Notes: generated by a model from the letters alone, not told the origin. Positions 1-11,304 are shown, counted from the first letter of the stretch. The stretch is 64,000 nucleotides of DNA from Hygrophila difformis (GCA_030278955.1 JAOANR010000015.1:38968487-39032486), one strand, 5' to 3'. Program-made: numbers and translations.

Positions 1-629
1 ATTAAGGCTTTCAACTTCTAATGGACCCATTAAATCCATGTGAATAAGCTCAAGACAATGATCAGTGGTAATTTCATCAACTCTTTTGTGTTGAGCTTTT
101 GTTTGCTTCCCTTTGGAACAACCTTCACCTATGACCTTAGAGTTATTTTGTAATTTGTTATTTTGTTTCCAGATATACTCAGTTTGTAGAGAGTTTGGTA
201 ATTAAGGTGTGCCATCCTTTTGTGCCAAAGACTTGTAAGATCTTCTTTCAAAATCAAAGCCCTGTCTACTGTTTCCTTCAAAATGTAACAATTATTAGTT
301 GACCTTTTGCCTGACATAATACACTTATAGTCTTTAAACACATAGAAAGTATTCATGTCAAATAACACTAAGGAGTTTTCATCACATAATTGGCTTATGG
401 AAATCAAGTTTGTAGTTAATCCTTCAACAAAATAGACTTTAGAGAGATTAGAAAGAACTCCCTTTTCAATTTTACCATAAAAAGTGATTTTGCTTTTGGA
501 ACCATCTCCATACATCACCTCTCCACAATCTTGTTCTGTGAAGTTTTGAAGAATGTTCTTGGTTCCAGTCATATGCCTAGAGCATCCAGAATCAAAATAC
601 CATAGGGTGTTCTTATGGTGTGCCTGCAA
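1..629 (-). pseudogene. copia protease and pre-integrase remnant
   Basis: The longest open piece (129-629) contains the copia protease active site DSGCSRHMTG followed by a GAG-pre-integrase stretch with LWHKRMAHLNYQTLYKL. Bases 1-128 continue on the same strand toward the integrase zinc-binding region, but in a broken frame. In an intact element these segments sit between the gag zinc knuckle and the integrase core within one polyprotein. Reverse transcriptase and RNase H must lie left of the window if they survive. The fragment is not expressed as a protein in its present form. Confidence 0.8.
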
Positions 630-677
630 TGATACAACAACAAGACCAACAGATTGTTTGTTAGAGTACTTACGTAT

Positions 678-2483
678 CTAGGCCTTACGAATCTGGATTT
701 TCTTTTGTAGTTCTAACGACGGCCAAACAACAGGTTCTTCATTTAATAGTTCTCGAACTATCTTCAGACAAGTGTCAGCTTGATGACCAGGTAGACCACA
801 ATAGATACAATCCCTTGAGTCTTGAGGTGCTAGGTTGACTTGAATGGGCACTGCTTGACTCTTCACCTAAATATCCTCCACTAACAAAGTTTCTCTTGGT
901 ATGATTGTATCTTTTTGGTTTCCTTTCTTCTTGTATCCAATACCGGAAAGATCACCAGATCTTTTGCACATAGAAAGAACTGATTCTAATTTATTTTTAC
1001 CTTTTACCGTTTGAGAGATTTCATTGCACTTGCTTTGGAGTTTTTGATTCTCTGAAGCTAATAAGGACTTTTCATCAGAAAGTTTGGAACATTCAACTTG
1101 AAGTTCATCAATTTTGAGTTAACAAGCTTCAATTCCTGCTGAATTTTGATCTTCTCAGCAGATAGTTCATCATAAGATATTCCGAGGTCAGCCAGTTGAG
1201 TTAACAACTTCTTGTTCTCACTGAAGGCAGTGTCATACTCAAACTTTAACTCTTCATAGGCATCAACCAGCTGTGTACATATTTCATTGATATTACCTGC
1301 ACTAACAGAATCATCTTCATCAGTAGAATAATCTATTGACCTTGTTATACCTGTTAGAGGGTTGCAATCACGAATTGTTAAGGCTACAACATCTTCTGGA
1401 TCACTCTGTTGTTCCTCGGTTGCCTCAACATCGGATTCTCCATCACTAAGAGTGACTTGATATGCCTTTCCTTCTTTTCTTTTGGCTGTCGGACATTCCT
1501 TTTTGACATGTCCTTTGCCTCCACATTCATAGCATACAATTGAGGAGAATTTGTCAAATTCTCTGGCTCCTTGAGTTTCCTGACATTGTTACCTTTACCA
1601 TTATATTTCTTAGAACCCTTAATCTGTTGTTTGTCTGACGTCGAAACACCATGTGAACTGTTCTGAGGCTTGCCTTTCTGAAACTGTCTTGCTCTCTTTT
1701 CTTGAAGAAATTTAGTCATTCTTCTAGTGATCAGTGATAATTCTTCATCTAGATCATCATCTGAATCTTCAATCTTTTCAGCCTTAAGAGCAATACTCTT
1801 CGATTTTCCTTTGTTTCTTGATTCCAGATGATTCATCTCATAGTTTTGCAAATTTCCTACCAATTCTTCCAAATTCATCGTATTGGTCTTTTCACTCTCT
1901 TCAAGAACTGAGATCTTTCCAGAATACTTGGGTGATACCGTTCGTAGCATCTTCCGGACCAATTTCTGTTCATCAAAGTGCATTCCAAGCTCTATGCATT
2001 GATTAACCACATTTTGAGATCTTTCAAAATATGTTGAGATGTTTTCATCATCTGTCATCTCCAACCTGTCATACAAAGATTCAACGCGATGTAAACGTGT
2101 TAGCTTAACATCTACAGAACCTTCAGACCTGATTTCAAGAAATCTCCACATATCATGGGCGTTTTTACAATTCTTGATCATCCTATGTTGTGCCTCTTCC
2201 ATGGCTCCAATGATTGCATTCATAGCCGCATAGTTTTCTTGTTTTGCAGTCCTTTCCGCTGCTGCATACTCAGCCTTTCTGGCAAGTCGAATTGTGGGAG
2301 CAGCAGTGGTTGTGGTGGCAGTGGTTGAAGTGGTATCCGTTGATGTAGTTGTACTAGCAGTTGCAGGGGTTTCAGTCCTTGTTGGTGGTTCCCATGCTTC
2401 TTCGACTGCATCTCAGACATCCTCTCCAAGAGCTCTAAGATAGCACTCCATTCTTGACTTCTAGTAGCTGTAGTTGTTTCCAT
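678..2483 (-). pseudogene. copia gag (UBN2-type) with CCHC knuckle, broken
   Basis: Two open pieces (2220-2483 and 1384-2223) give the gag N-terminus and the UBN2-type capsid region, including AHDMWRFLEIRSEGS. A CX2CX4HX4C knuckle (CYECGGKGHVKKEC) is encoded at about 1500-1535 but in another frame from the capsid ORF, so there is a frameshift near 1540. A second Cys/His motif, CIYCGLPGHQADTC, is at about 770-810. Between 870 and 1380 coiled-coil-like sequence is interrupted by stops. Gag would form the virus-like particle; this copy cannot make a full protein. Confidence 0.75.
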
Positions 2484-2560
2484 CGAATATCGGTGGATGC
2501 AGGTGCGAAATTTCCCTACTCGTGATGAATCTTAAATCTTCAGTATAGTGTTTGAAGTTT

Positions 2561-2573
2561 GGCTCTGATACCA
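2561..2573 (-). other. primer binding site (tRNA-Met initiator type)
   Basis: On the minus strand the sequence is TGGTATCAGAGCC, two bases inside the LTR end. This is the standard site complementary to the 3' end of initiator tRNA-Met used by many copia elements. It fixes the element's orientation and the LTR boundary at 2576. Confidence 0.85.
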
Positions 2574-2575
2574 AT

Positions 2576-3230
2576 TGACAGTCCATGAGAGTAGGGTGTT
2601 AACGCATTGATATGATCACACACACAATTGCAGTAAAGTAAAGAGACAATTGTTTGGTGACCCGGTTTGGACCTCCTGTCCTACGTCCGGGGGATTCCAA
2701 TCCAGGCGAAGATCACTCAACAAAATTCAAGAACAAACACAAGACCTAGAATCAACCCTATCAACTCGAACTAGAAGCTGAAATCTCCCCCTCAACTTCT
2801 AATCTCCCTGACTAGAGTTACAGACACAATCTTGTTGTTCCTTCAACCTGTTGACTACCCTGAACAAGAATCCTAAGCTATTCCAAGAAGAACTCTCATT
2901 TTGGATTACAGCTCGATTCTAAAACGATATACACATGAATTAAAACTCAGTTCACTCAAGATCAAAACACTCTATCATCTAAACAAGAAGAACACGTTTT
3001 GACTCAAGTATATCTTCTAATCGAATCTAAGAATGCTCTCGGTAAAGTGTATAGAAGAATAAAATGAAAGTACAAAATCTGACTTGAAGGCTCAAGTAGA
3101 ATCGCCTTGGCCTTTAAGTCCATGGTGCTGGTGGGACTTGATCCTCAAAGATATAACTGCCCTGTTGTAAGTAGGTTGCATTGACACAAATATAATCCTG
3201 CATGAAATGTTTAGTGCCAACAGGGACCTG
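2576..3230 (-). repeat. copia 5' LTR (outer end uncertain)
   Basis: The inner end is set by the primer site: the plus strand begins TGACAGTCCATGAG. The stretch at 2655-2700 with a pyrimidine-rich turn and GGGGG is typical of copia LTR R/U5 regions. The outer end is a guess between 3190 and 3330. Confidence 0.55.
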
Positions 3231-3418
3231 TAGCCGTGGCAATGTGAATCATAATCATCTAATCCTTTATTCTATTATGATGATTGGCTATCACAATCAC
3301 AATTTGATTATGGAATAAAAGGTAATTCCACAACTTAAATGAACTATCCCAACGGTCGAAAATGAAATTCCCAGATGCAAAACTTTTCCCTACCTCTCTT
3401 ATATAATAGAAGATATAC

Positions 3419-3517
3419 CTTGTTCCAAAATCTCATAGAATCTGCAGCAGTTTCAAAAGCAGTCAATCTGCTATCAGCCGCACATACTGCATCTTCGTCA
3501 CATTCAATGTTGGTGAT
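3419..3517 (-). pseudogene. PSD exon, 3' part (DAVCAADSRLTAF)
   Basis: This is the second half of the split exon, reading IECDEDAVCAADSRLTAF then ADSMRFWNK, followed by a GTATAT donor. The family continues with GRKFS; a similar GREKF is seen only about 27 bp on (3344-3395), so most of the intron seems to be missing. The copia element starts just beyond. Confidence 0.8.
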
Positions 3518-3597
3518 TGATAGCACCCGAAGGATGCTATGATTTTAGCCTTCATCTACACCGGAAAACATGCATATTGAAGCTCAAATCCTTCCAT
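3518..3597 (+). repeat. Ty3 first LTR, 5' end only
   Basis: These 80 bp match 6615-6694 almost exactly (one C/T difference noted), starting with TGATAGCACCC. Similarity stops at CTTCC, where the RNase H remnant begins, so the rest of this LTR was deleted. Confidence 0.85.
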
Positions 3598-3599
3598 TA

Positions 3600-3740
3600 A
3601 TGATTATTTGCAATACTAGTGACTCGGCTGTAGGATTTATGTTTGGGCAGCGAAAGGATAAGAAGCAACATGTTATATAATATGCCAGCCAAACATTGCA
3701 TCAAGCCCAAAATAATTACACAATCACAGCATTTGATATC
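3600..3740 (+). pseudogene. Ty3 RNase H remnant
   Basis: Plus-strand translation gives TSDSAVGFMFGQRKDKKQHV, then a TAA, then YASQTLHQAQNNYTITA. This is the Ty3 RNase H block (the AVG..LGQR..K and Y.S..L..A..NYT pattern) with a stop in it. It joins the truncated LTR directly, which marks a deletion junction at about 3598. Confidence 0.8.
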
Positions 3741-3759
3741 TTACTCCACTCTGTTATGT

Positions 3760-4724
3760 CACAATTAGCCTATAAATATTGTATATAGTGTAAATATTTT
3801 GTTGTTTTGCCTTTTTGTAGGTAATAGAGGTAGCTCATAAGTGCATATGATTCTAGAGATGGTGCCAAGGAGAAAGGTAAGCAGAGAGGTAAAAGGGAAA
3901 TTAAGGTATTCCCAATTTTCTTCTCCATGGCAACTCCTGCCACATCAACAATGTCCCAGTAGCAAGAGTCACCATTTCATTTCTCAAGTTCGGCATCTCC
4001 GCATCTCACAGCCACAATAGCAGCCTAGGGTTCCAAATTTATTTCCATCAATTGAGCACACCAGGTATGCTGATTCTTTCTTGTTGGACAAAATAGGGTA
4101 TTGATTCATAAGGTAGAGTCCATTGAGAGTATAGTGTGCTAATGATGATTTGATTTTTGCACAAATTTTTGCTAGAGTTCGAAATTCTTATTTTTTTTTG
4201 GGGATTTTCTGAATACTATTTATTTGTTCGATTTTGTGCATTCTGTAAGTCGTGTGTTACTTAGTTGTGAGTTTTGTTGGATAAATTGTGTTAGATATGA
4301 TATGGTAATGGTTTATCCTTGTGTGAGGTTACTCCTTGTTGCTGTCAATGATTTCTGAGAAGTAAATTGAAGTTTATGGCCATTTGTGCATGCACCGAAG
4401 TTGGAACTAAAGATGTCTGTGACATGGATTTGAATTGGGTCTGCTATTTCATTGTTAATTCTCTGGTATGTTCAAAAATTAGATCCTTAACAGATAGAAA
4501 CCATTTTTGAGAAGTTGGACAGCCTTCTAATGGAATTCAACGTACTGTTTTAAACTTCCACTTCCAAACTCTTTTCAAAATCTCTGGAGGACATGTGTTT
4601 AAAGTTTTGATAAGTCTTTGTTGCTGGTTGCTTACTTTTGGAATGTTGAACATGAATTTCAGAATTTTTATCTAGAGAATAAGCATGACAAAAGAAGATT
4701 CTGAAATTGGAAATTTTTTTATTT

Positions 4725-4755
<31 letters not shown>

Positions 4756-6600
4756 CATTATCATGTTTTCTCAAAGTTATGAATGTTATACCTTGGTGAA
4801 TTTTATGTTTTTCATGGTCTTTATATATTGTCACCAAGGTTATCTCTTTTTAATCAATTTTCAAATTATATACAACCAAGTAAGCAACCCTGATATATGA
4901 AAATTGACATTTGGAAGGCTGTTATATTTTCAAAAGATTTGCTTCAATTATTTGAATCACCAGGGAATGAATTTCATAAACTAGACCTGATTCCTATCCC
5001 GCGTGTGTCATCATTAATCCAGATTCAGCATGTGTTTTAAACTTTAATTCAAGTTTTCACTCTTAGCTCAAACTTAAGTATGAGGATGATGGGTTTTAAA
5101 TATCATTGTATTCATGTATTTGATCCATTATACTCATTCAGTGTGTTGTGAAAGGGCAGGGCAGAAAACTAAGTATCATTCTATCAAGAAAATATGCTTG
5201 GATCCATAACTTGATATCTCTAGGTAGTGAAGTAGTAGGTGATGGTGATGAAAGGATAGATAGATTAGAAGTAAGGATAGCCAACATAGAAGGAACCAAC
5301 CGACAAATCCTTGACATCTTGACAGGACTGGATTCAGTTTGCATCCTTGGGATTTTTAATACAAGAACAAATTATTGAAGTTATCAGGTGACATTGTTTC
5401 ATTTTTGAGTCACAGGGATTATGGCATCTGAAATAAATATCGTTGAATTGTTTCAGGATGGAATATGTATTGGGAGATTCATTACCAGATAATGATATGA
5501 TTTTATAAAATTGCAACCTGGAACAAGATCTTAACAGCATGAGCAAGACATCAGGTGACTTTGTTCTTTGTTTACTTTTGTCCTGGTAAGATTATTGTAA
5601 TTTTATTTACACAGCATGTTTGGATATGATAGAGGTTTGATTATATTTACAGAATTGCATGCTTGAATTACTACATAGATATTTCATTAACTTACCATGT
5701 TCTTCTGTACGTTAGTTTTGTGTCTAGTAATTGTGTGGGAGTATTTGAGTCATAATAGCATATATTTCGGTGTAGATTACGGCTTGTTAAAAATTTTGGG
5801 AAAATTTTTAAGAAACTCAACACTTTTTATCAATTACTTTATTAACAAATTTCAGTCTTCTTAATGACGAACCAAGCCATATTTTATGTATCTAAGATGA
5901 CAAGTGCTGGAGTTTTTAGAAATAAGATTATACTTGAGTTTTGCATAGAAGGTTACATCCAATCTCGGTTAGAGACTGCATCAGGGCTATTATCTAACAT
6001 AAAGGTATGCAATAATTTACATCTCTTTATTGAGTTGATTATATAAAGCCAACTGCCTCCATGAAAAAAAAAAATTGATGCAGAAAGAAAAAATGAGGCA
6101 GATAAAAGAAAAAGAAAAAAAACAGAGAAAGAAAAGAAAAGAAAAAGAAAAAGAAAGAAAGAAAAAAGAATTTGGCTATGATGATTGGCACGTTGTTCCT
6201 CTGGCACAAGTAGCTTCTCGAATTCAACCGTATGCAACTCAGCAAAAGTGTCATGAACAATAGAGTTGAAGCCTCGTCCATTATAAGGATAGTGGGGTTC
6301 CTCTCATTTGTGAAACCAAATCATCAATCACTCAATAAAGAGAAAAGGAATTCAAAGCATACCTAATTATTACTTTGATAGATGCCTTGATGCTTGTTTT
6401 TCGCCTATGGATTTTATGTGATTGATTATGTGGAATTCAAGTCGTCAAGTTTATAAAATTCTAGTTGTTTTGCCATTTATGTAGCATAAAATCGCTTGTT
6501 TCTATATTGAGAAGACATTCATTCTTTTGTTTCATTCCATATATGATTTTAAGTGTCTAGTTTATATCTTGTAAGTTGCTCAAGGGACGAGCAACACTTT
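3760..6600 (+). other. Ty3 post-pol region, copy 1
   Basis: The part at 3780-5380 is a diverged copy of 9360-10745. Shared landmarks are the GTAATAGAGGTAGC-like start, a leader with CCTAGGGTT, CAG/GTATG at 4060, CTTAAGTATGAGGATGA at about 5070-5090, and a short coding-like stretch at 5148-5378 (IHNLISLGSEVVGDGDE). The remaining sequence to 6600 includes an A-rich run (6060-6170). No domain is recognised. Confidence 0.6.
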
Positions 6601-6614
6601 TAGTATGAGGATGT
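6575..6614 (+). other. polypurine-tract region before the second LTR
   Basis: AAGGGACGAGCAACACTTTT followed by AGTATGAGGATGT lies directly ahead of TGATAGCACCC. Athila/Tat elements have a comparable GAGCAAC...GGGGGTGT block at the internal/3' LTR border. It shows that 6615 starts a 3' LTR. Confidence 0.6.
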
Positions 6615-8330
6615 TGATAGCACCCGAAGGATGCTATGATTTTAGCCTTCATCTACACCGGAAAACATGCATATTGAAGCTCAAATTCTTCCGTTTTTAT
6701 GTAAATATTTGTATTTTACTTTGTTTTTGTATTTTGTGTCTATTATATTAGGATATACGATAAATAGCTTAATTATGTACATATTTTAGCATATTTATTA
6801 TTGATAAATTATGTGTAAATTATTAAAGAATGTTGGATTTAATTCATGAACTAATAAGACCTTTATTCCATGTGTAATGCAGGATAAAAGGTGAGCAAAG
6901 AAAGCAAGATTAAAAAGTTGGATGAAGGAAGAATTCTCAAGACTCAGCACAGCTTTGGCACGAACTGATCGAGTGCGCCAAAATAGAAGGGATGGCACAA
7001 AACTGCGCCAAGTCTGACAGTTACGAAAATTAAAAGATTCGAATTTCCATTGACTTATGTCCAAATCTGCTGACGATTTTGAAGGATTGGACGCTACTCC
7101 TCAAGTAAAACAGGCCCAACATCATCAAAAATAGGGGAGAACGGCAAAGTGAATATCGGATCTGATCGAGAAATCATTCGACACATCTTGTAAAAAATCG
7201 CAACCCTACCCTTCCTCTTTTTCTTCCCAGCCTCTGTAAATAAACTTTTCAGATTTGAAGGTTGCTAAGTTTTTAGTCATAGATTAGAAATTCTAGACTG
7301 GTGACGGGAATCTACCACAACATACTTCACTTTGTAATCGAAAATGGGAGTTGGAGATTGGAACTTGAAGTATGACGCTGTTGTTCACATCCAGGAAGTA
7401 CTATCTTTATTTTGTAATGTTTATGAATTCTGGAACTTTGGTATTGACATTGATTTGGGAATTGATGTTGAATTGCCCTGTATATTTAATGATGCTCTGG
7501 ATGTCGGTAGACGACAGTTCATCTAGGACATTAGTACTTGTCGTGGGAAAATGTTCAATTTCTCTGAGCAGTTTTAGTAATGGGATTATGTCGGGAGATG
7601 AATTCCATTCATTTTTCTTAATTGAATTTTTCGAATCTTGGGAAAGATCAAGAATTTGGTAAAGGATTAATGTTCCTGAACAACTCAATATTGAATCGAT
7701 GTGGATAACATATTACTAAATGTTTCTGTCACTTGCTTCTGATTTTCTAATATGTGTTTATTTGCCCTGCCTAGTTTCATATTTCCAAATTTATTATTTA
7801 TCCAGAGTGCCTTACGAATTTGATTGAATGAAAATCAAAATCTTCAATGATTAAATTTCCAAGTTGAAGCCAGATTTATGTTGATAGCTTAAACATGGGA
7901 ATGTTAGCAAATATTTAATCTTTAACTTGAATTATTTTCGCATCGGGAGATGGAAAATATGTTGTAGAATTCTGGTAATTTGTGTGCTATGGGAACTGGC
8001 CGTTGCTGGAATATTTAAGTCATTGAATTCATTAACTTCATTCTTGTTCTACATTAGCAGGGTTATGCAACCTTCGAATGTGTTTAGCTGTGGGTTTATT
8101 TTCCATAGAAATTATTTTTGCTTGATTTATGCAACTTAGGAAGTAATTTGTCTATTCGACTATCATTTTACCATTCGACTGAATTATGCTTTAGATGATA
8201 CCAGATTTGCCAAAGGATGAAATAACATCATACTAACTCCTTGTGGATCGACCCAGAACTCACATCTGGATTATAAATTTATTTGATGACGACAACCGAA
8301 TCTTTGATGCGGTATAAAAAGAGGAATAAG
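6615..8330 (+). repeat. Ty3 second LTR, nearly complete
   Basis: It starts TGATAGCACCCGAAGG and carries, near its end, the motif CCTTGTGGATCGACCCAG and TTGATGACGACAACCGAATC, both repeated in the third LTR. By comparison with that LTR, about 30 bp are missing at its 3' end, where integrase sequence begins at about 8346. Open frames inside it (7344-7662) look incidental. Confidence 0.75.
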
Positions 8331-8345
8331 TATAAAATTCTTGAA

Positions 8346-9090
8346 AAAGAATATATTTACTTATTTTGGGTACCTCGAGCCATTATAAGTGACGGTGGTT
8401 CCCATTTTTGTAATCGTTCACTAAACCAGTTGCTTGCAAAGTTTAATGTTCATCATAGGGTCACAACACCATACCATCCTCAAGCGAACGGTCAAGTGGA
8501 AGTTACCAATCGAGAACTGAAGAAAATTCTTGAAGCCATTGTAGGTAAGTCTAGGAAGGACTGGGCTGTCAAGTTGGATGAGGCGATATGGGCCTATAGA
8601 ACAGCCTTCAAAACTCCTATTGGTATGTCTCCTTTTAAATTAGTATATGGTAAGGCATGTCATCTTCCTCTTGAACTTGAGCATAAATCTTTTTGGGCAT
8701 TGAAGAAATGAAATTTTGATTTTAAAAATGCTCAAGAAAAGAGAAGACTGGACTTGAATGAATTAGATGAGATTCGCCTTCATGCTTATGAGAATGCTAA
8801 AGTGTATAAGGAGAGAACTAAAAAATATCATGATAAAATGATTAAGCCTAGGAGTTTTGAACCTGGACAAATGGTGCTATTATTTAACTCTCGATTTAAG
8901 ATTTTTCCAGGGTATTGAAGACCAAATGGTCCGGTCCCTTTAAGATATTACAGGTGCATGATTCAGGGGCAGTTGTTCTTCAAACGGATGATGGAAGAGA
9001 GTTTACAGTGAATGCACAGAGAATCAAACATTATTTTGGTGATGAGGCTCGAAAAATTGAGTTCATATCAATGAAGCCACCCATCGACTG
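8346..9090 (+). pseudogene. Ty3 integrase, C-terminal half
   Basis: The translation starts inside the core: [58 protein letters not shown] and [16 protein letters not shown]. The second Asp and the Glu of the DDE triad are present (SDGG and NRELK); the first Asp and the zinc domain are missing upstream. A TGA at 8709-8711 interrupts [15 protein letters not shown], and the frame shifts again near 8910. The C-terminal segment ends around TVNAQRIKHYFGDEARK (about 9010-9055). Integrase inserts the cDNA into the genome; this one is inactive. Confidence 0.85.
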
Positions 9091-9133
9091 AGAGTGTTTC
9101 CCTATCGCATCAATTATTTTCATCCTTTGTACT

Positions 9134-9138
9134 GTGAA

Positions 9139-9170
<32 letters not shown>

Positions 9171-9230
9171 ATAGTTGTGAATATTGTTTATATTGTAAAT
9201 ATTCAGATTTTCTAATATATATATATATAT
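9134..9230. repeat. TA/TG dinucleotide repeats
   Basis: (TA)n runs directly into (TG)n at 9139-9170, with another (TA)n at about 9217-9230. They lie just downstream of the integrase remnant. Confidence 0.9.
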
Positions 9231-9282
9231 TTTTTCTTTTATTCTTATTTGTAGTATATATCTATTTATATACTTTTAGTAC

Positions 9283-9347
<65 letters not shown>
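9283..9347. repeat. (TTA)n microsatellite
   Basis: About 22 uninterrupted trinucleotide units. It produces long poly-Tyr, poly-Asn and poly-Ile reading frames that are not genes. Confidence 0.95.
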
Positions 9348-9359
9348 GATATTTTTATT

Positions 9360-10895
9360 GTTGATTTTATAGGAAGCAAAGGTAGCGAGCAAGTGCATAT
9401 AAATCTGGAAGCATTGTGAGCCAAGGAAGAATGCAAGCAGGTAAAAATAAAAATTAAGGATCCATGACCAAGTAATTGCAAGGTATGCCAAATTAAGTTG
9501 AATAAATTATTGTGAGTTTTACATGGGTTAGTTTGGATAATTTAGAGTTGTAGGATCCCTAATATATTAAAAGAAATATGTGGAGAAAGTTGAAAATTGA
9601 GGGGGAATTAAAAATCTGAAACCTAAACAGAGATGTCTTAGATAAAAGATTTGTTGCAGTAAATCTTCACCAGATATGGCACAAAAGATAATTTTGTGCT
9701 AAAATATATCAAGTGGCACGGTTTTGTGCTATAACTGAAGAGAACAAAATTCCTTTTTCTAGCCTAAAATTATAAGTCTTACACAAGTCTTCCCCGTTGC
9801 CTTTTATTTTCTCCCTCCTCTTTTTCTCACTTCCTGCGACATGGGCATTCCCAATTTTCTTTTCTCAATTGAAACTCCAGCCACATTAACAGCATCCCAG
9901 TAGTCTGAATCGCCATCCAGGTCTGCGAATTTGTCTTCTCCGTGTCTCACAACCAGGAATGCAACCTAGGGTTTCAATTCTCCACTCTCTGGTAATCACA
10001 GCAGGTATGTCGACTCTTCCTTGCTAGATGAAATAGGACATATATCCATAAGATGGAGTTCCTGGAGAGCATAATATCTGAATGATGATTCGATTTCTGC
10101 CCAACTCACTGCTAGGTTCGAAATTCTTATTTTCTTTTGGGAATTTCATGAATTCTATTTATTTGATCGATTTTGTGCATTCTGTGAGTCCTGTGTTGCT
10201 TGGTTGTGAATTTTGTTGGCTAAATTGTGTTGGACTACAATGTGGTAATTTTTAGGTTGTCTTTGTTGGTGTCAATTGTTCCTGGAAAGGAAATTGAAGT
10301 TTCTGGCAAATTGTTTATATACTAATGTTGGAATCAAAGATGTTTGTGACATGGGATTTGATTTGGGTATGTTATTTCAATTGTTTGAATAACCAGGGAA
10401 TGAATATCATAAACTTGGCCTGGTTTCTCTCCCATGTCCGGCATCATTACTCCAAATTCACCATGTGTTTAAAACTTTAACTTAAGTTTCTACTATTAGC
10501 ACAAACTTAAGTATGAGGATGAGGAGTTTTACTATATTATTTGTATTTACATATTTGCTCCATGCTTACTCATCCCATAGGCTATGAAAGGGGGAAGCAT
10601 AAAGTTAGTTACCAACCCGTCGAGGAAATCTGCTCGGATCCACAACTTAAGATCTCTGGGTAGTGAAGTAGCAAATGATGGTGATGGAGGAATGAGTCAA
10701 ACTGAGGTTTTGGTAGAAAGGGTGGAAAACAGGACAGAAGGACCTGATAAAGGAAAGAAACCAATGGCTACAGAGGATGAATGCAGGAAGAAAAGAAAAA
10801 GATTGGTTAAAACAGCTTCTACCACTCAAGAGCCGGAGGCAACACAAATTGATGAACCACCACCTGACTTAATTGATGAGCTTTTTGACGAAACA
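9360..10895 (+). other. Ty3 post-pol region, copy 2, with leader, intron-like gap and ORF
   Basis: The segment looks like a plant leader exon (about 9780-10003, with CCTAGGGTTTC) ending at CAG/GTATGT, a gap with intron-like composition, then an acceptor-like CCCATAG at about 10579. An ORF follows at 10584-10922 (112 codons) that is rich in Lys, Glu and Asp (IHNLRSLGSEVANDGD, KKPMATEDECRKKRKR) and runs into the third LTR. I do not recognise its domain. It could be the extra post-integrase ORF seen in some Athila/Tat elements. The parallel copy at 5148-5378 is shorter and broken. Confidence 0.5.
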
Positions 10896-11063
10896 GATGA
10901 TACCAGATTTGCCAAGGTATGAATTAATATACTTCTAACTCCCTGTGGATCGACCCAGAACTCACGTCTGGACTATAAATTTATTTGATGACGACAACCG
11001 AATCTTTGATGCGGTATAAAAAAGAGGAATGAGAAAGAATCCATCACAAATTACCTCTCATCA
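10896..11063 (+). repeat. Ty3 third LTR, 3' end only
   Basis: From GATGATACCAGATTTGCC this matches 8194-8330 and extends about 30 bp further to CTCATCA, which borders the GTGAT duplication. Everything 5' of it in this LTR is missing. Confidence 0.8.
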
Positions 11064-11068
11064 GTGAT

Positions 11069-11116
11069 TGACCTTGCGCCAGGTTTTAACTCCCTTATAA
11101 AGAATTCATTGAATGC
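11069..11116 (-). pseudogene. PSD exon, 5' part (FNEFFIRELKPGAR), cut by Ty3 insertion
   Basis: After a TTTCAG acceptor the codons read AFNEFFIRELKPGARS and then meet the retroelement end at 11068. Removing the element and one copy of its 5-bp duplication joins this directly, in frame, to 3517 (ITNIECDEDAVCAADS). The whole exon is then 147 bp, exactly 49 codons. Confidence 0.9.
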
Positions 11117-11256
11117 CTGAAATCAGGAAAAGGCTAATTAAAGGGAGGAATGAAAATGCAAGCCAGCATAAAAACCTGGCATAATTGAAACAAGGAAAAC
11201 ACAAACACACACATGCAAAGGAAAGCAAATCCATGGATTGAAAATTCTCCATTCAC

Positions 11257-11304
11257 CTTATACTCATCTAGAGGGTATTTAATCTGAGACAGATTTATTT
11301 GATC
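11257..11304 (-). pseudogene. PSD exon DQINLSQIKYPLDEYK
   Basis: This is a 48-bp, 16-codon exon with a TTGCAG acceptor and a GTGAAT donor. The peptide is the conserved stretch immediately before the FNEFF motif of plant PSD2/3. No lesion is seen in it. Confidence 0.8.

Larger units (their letters stand above)
1..3230 (-). mobile_element. Ty1/copia retrotransposon, partial (5' LTR to integrase)
   Basis: Read on the minus strand, the order is 5' LTR, tRNA-Met primer site, gag, CCHC knuckle, aspartic protease and GAG-pre-integrase, after which the element runs off the left edge. Only one LTR is in the window. The LTR is placed from 2576, next to the primer site, to roughly 3200-3230; its outer end could not be fixed because I found no matching second LTR. 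The coding part has stops and frameshifts, so the copy is dead. Its host flank on the right is the decayed PSD gene at 3344-3517. Confidence 0.85.
3518..11063 (+). mobile_element. Athila/Tat-like Ty3 unit with three LTR pieces, TSD GTGAT
   Basis: The unit begins TGATAGCACCCGAAGG and ends CTCATCA, and is flanked on both sides by GTGAT (3513-3517 and 11064-11068). Inside, in order, are the 5' LTR start (3518-3597), an RNase H scrap, a post-pol region, a polypurine-like tract, a nearly complete second LTR (6615-8330), the integrase C-terminal half, a second post-pol region and the tail of a third LTR (10896-11063). This is an LTR-int-LTR-int-LTR arrangement shortened by deletions. Long LTRs, the GTGGATCGACCC motif near the LTR end and the integrase sequence fit the Athila/Tat group. 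All coding parts are broken. Confidence 0.8.

Noticed and set aside
6039..6281. Phe- and Lys-rich open frames on both strands
   Set aside because: They come from an A/AG-rich run inside the Ty3 post-pol region, with no domain.
9134..9491. Open frames of poly-Tyr, poly-Asn and poly-Ile
   Set aside because: They are translations of the (TTA)n run and its flanks; the same applies to the frames over 11676-11750 and 12401-12462.
11040..11060. Apparent splice donor GATGAGAG/GTAATT ending the PSD exon at 11055
   Set aside because: These bases belong to the Ty3 LTR end. The exon is interrupted at the GTGAT duplication and continues at 3517.
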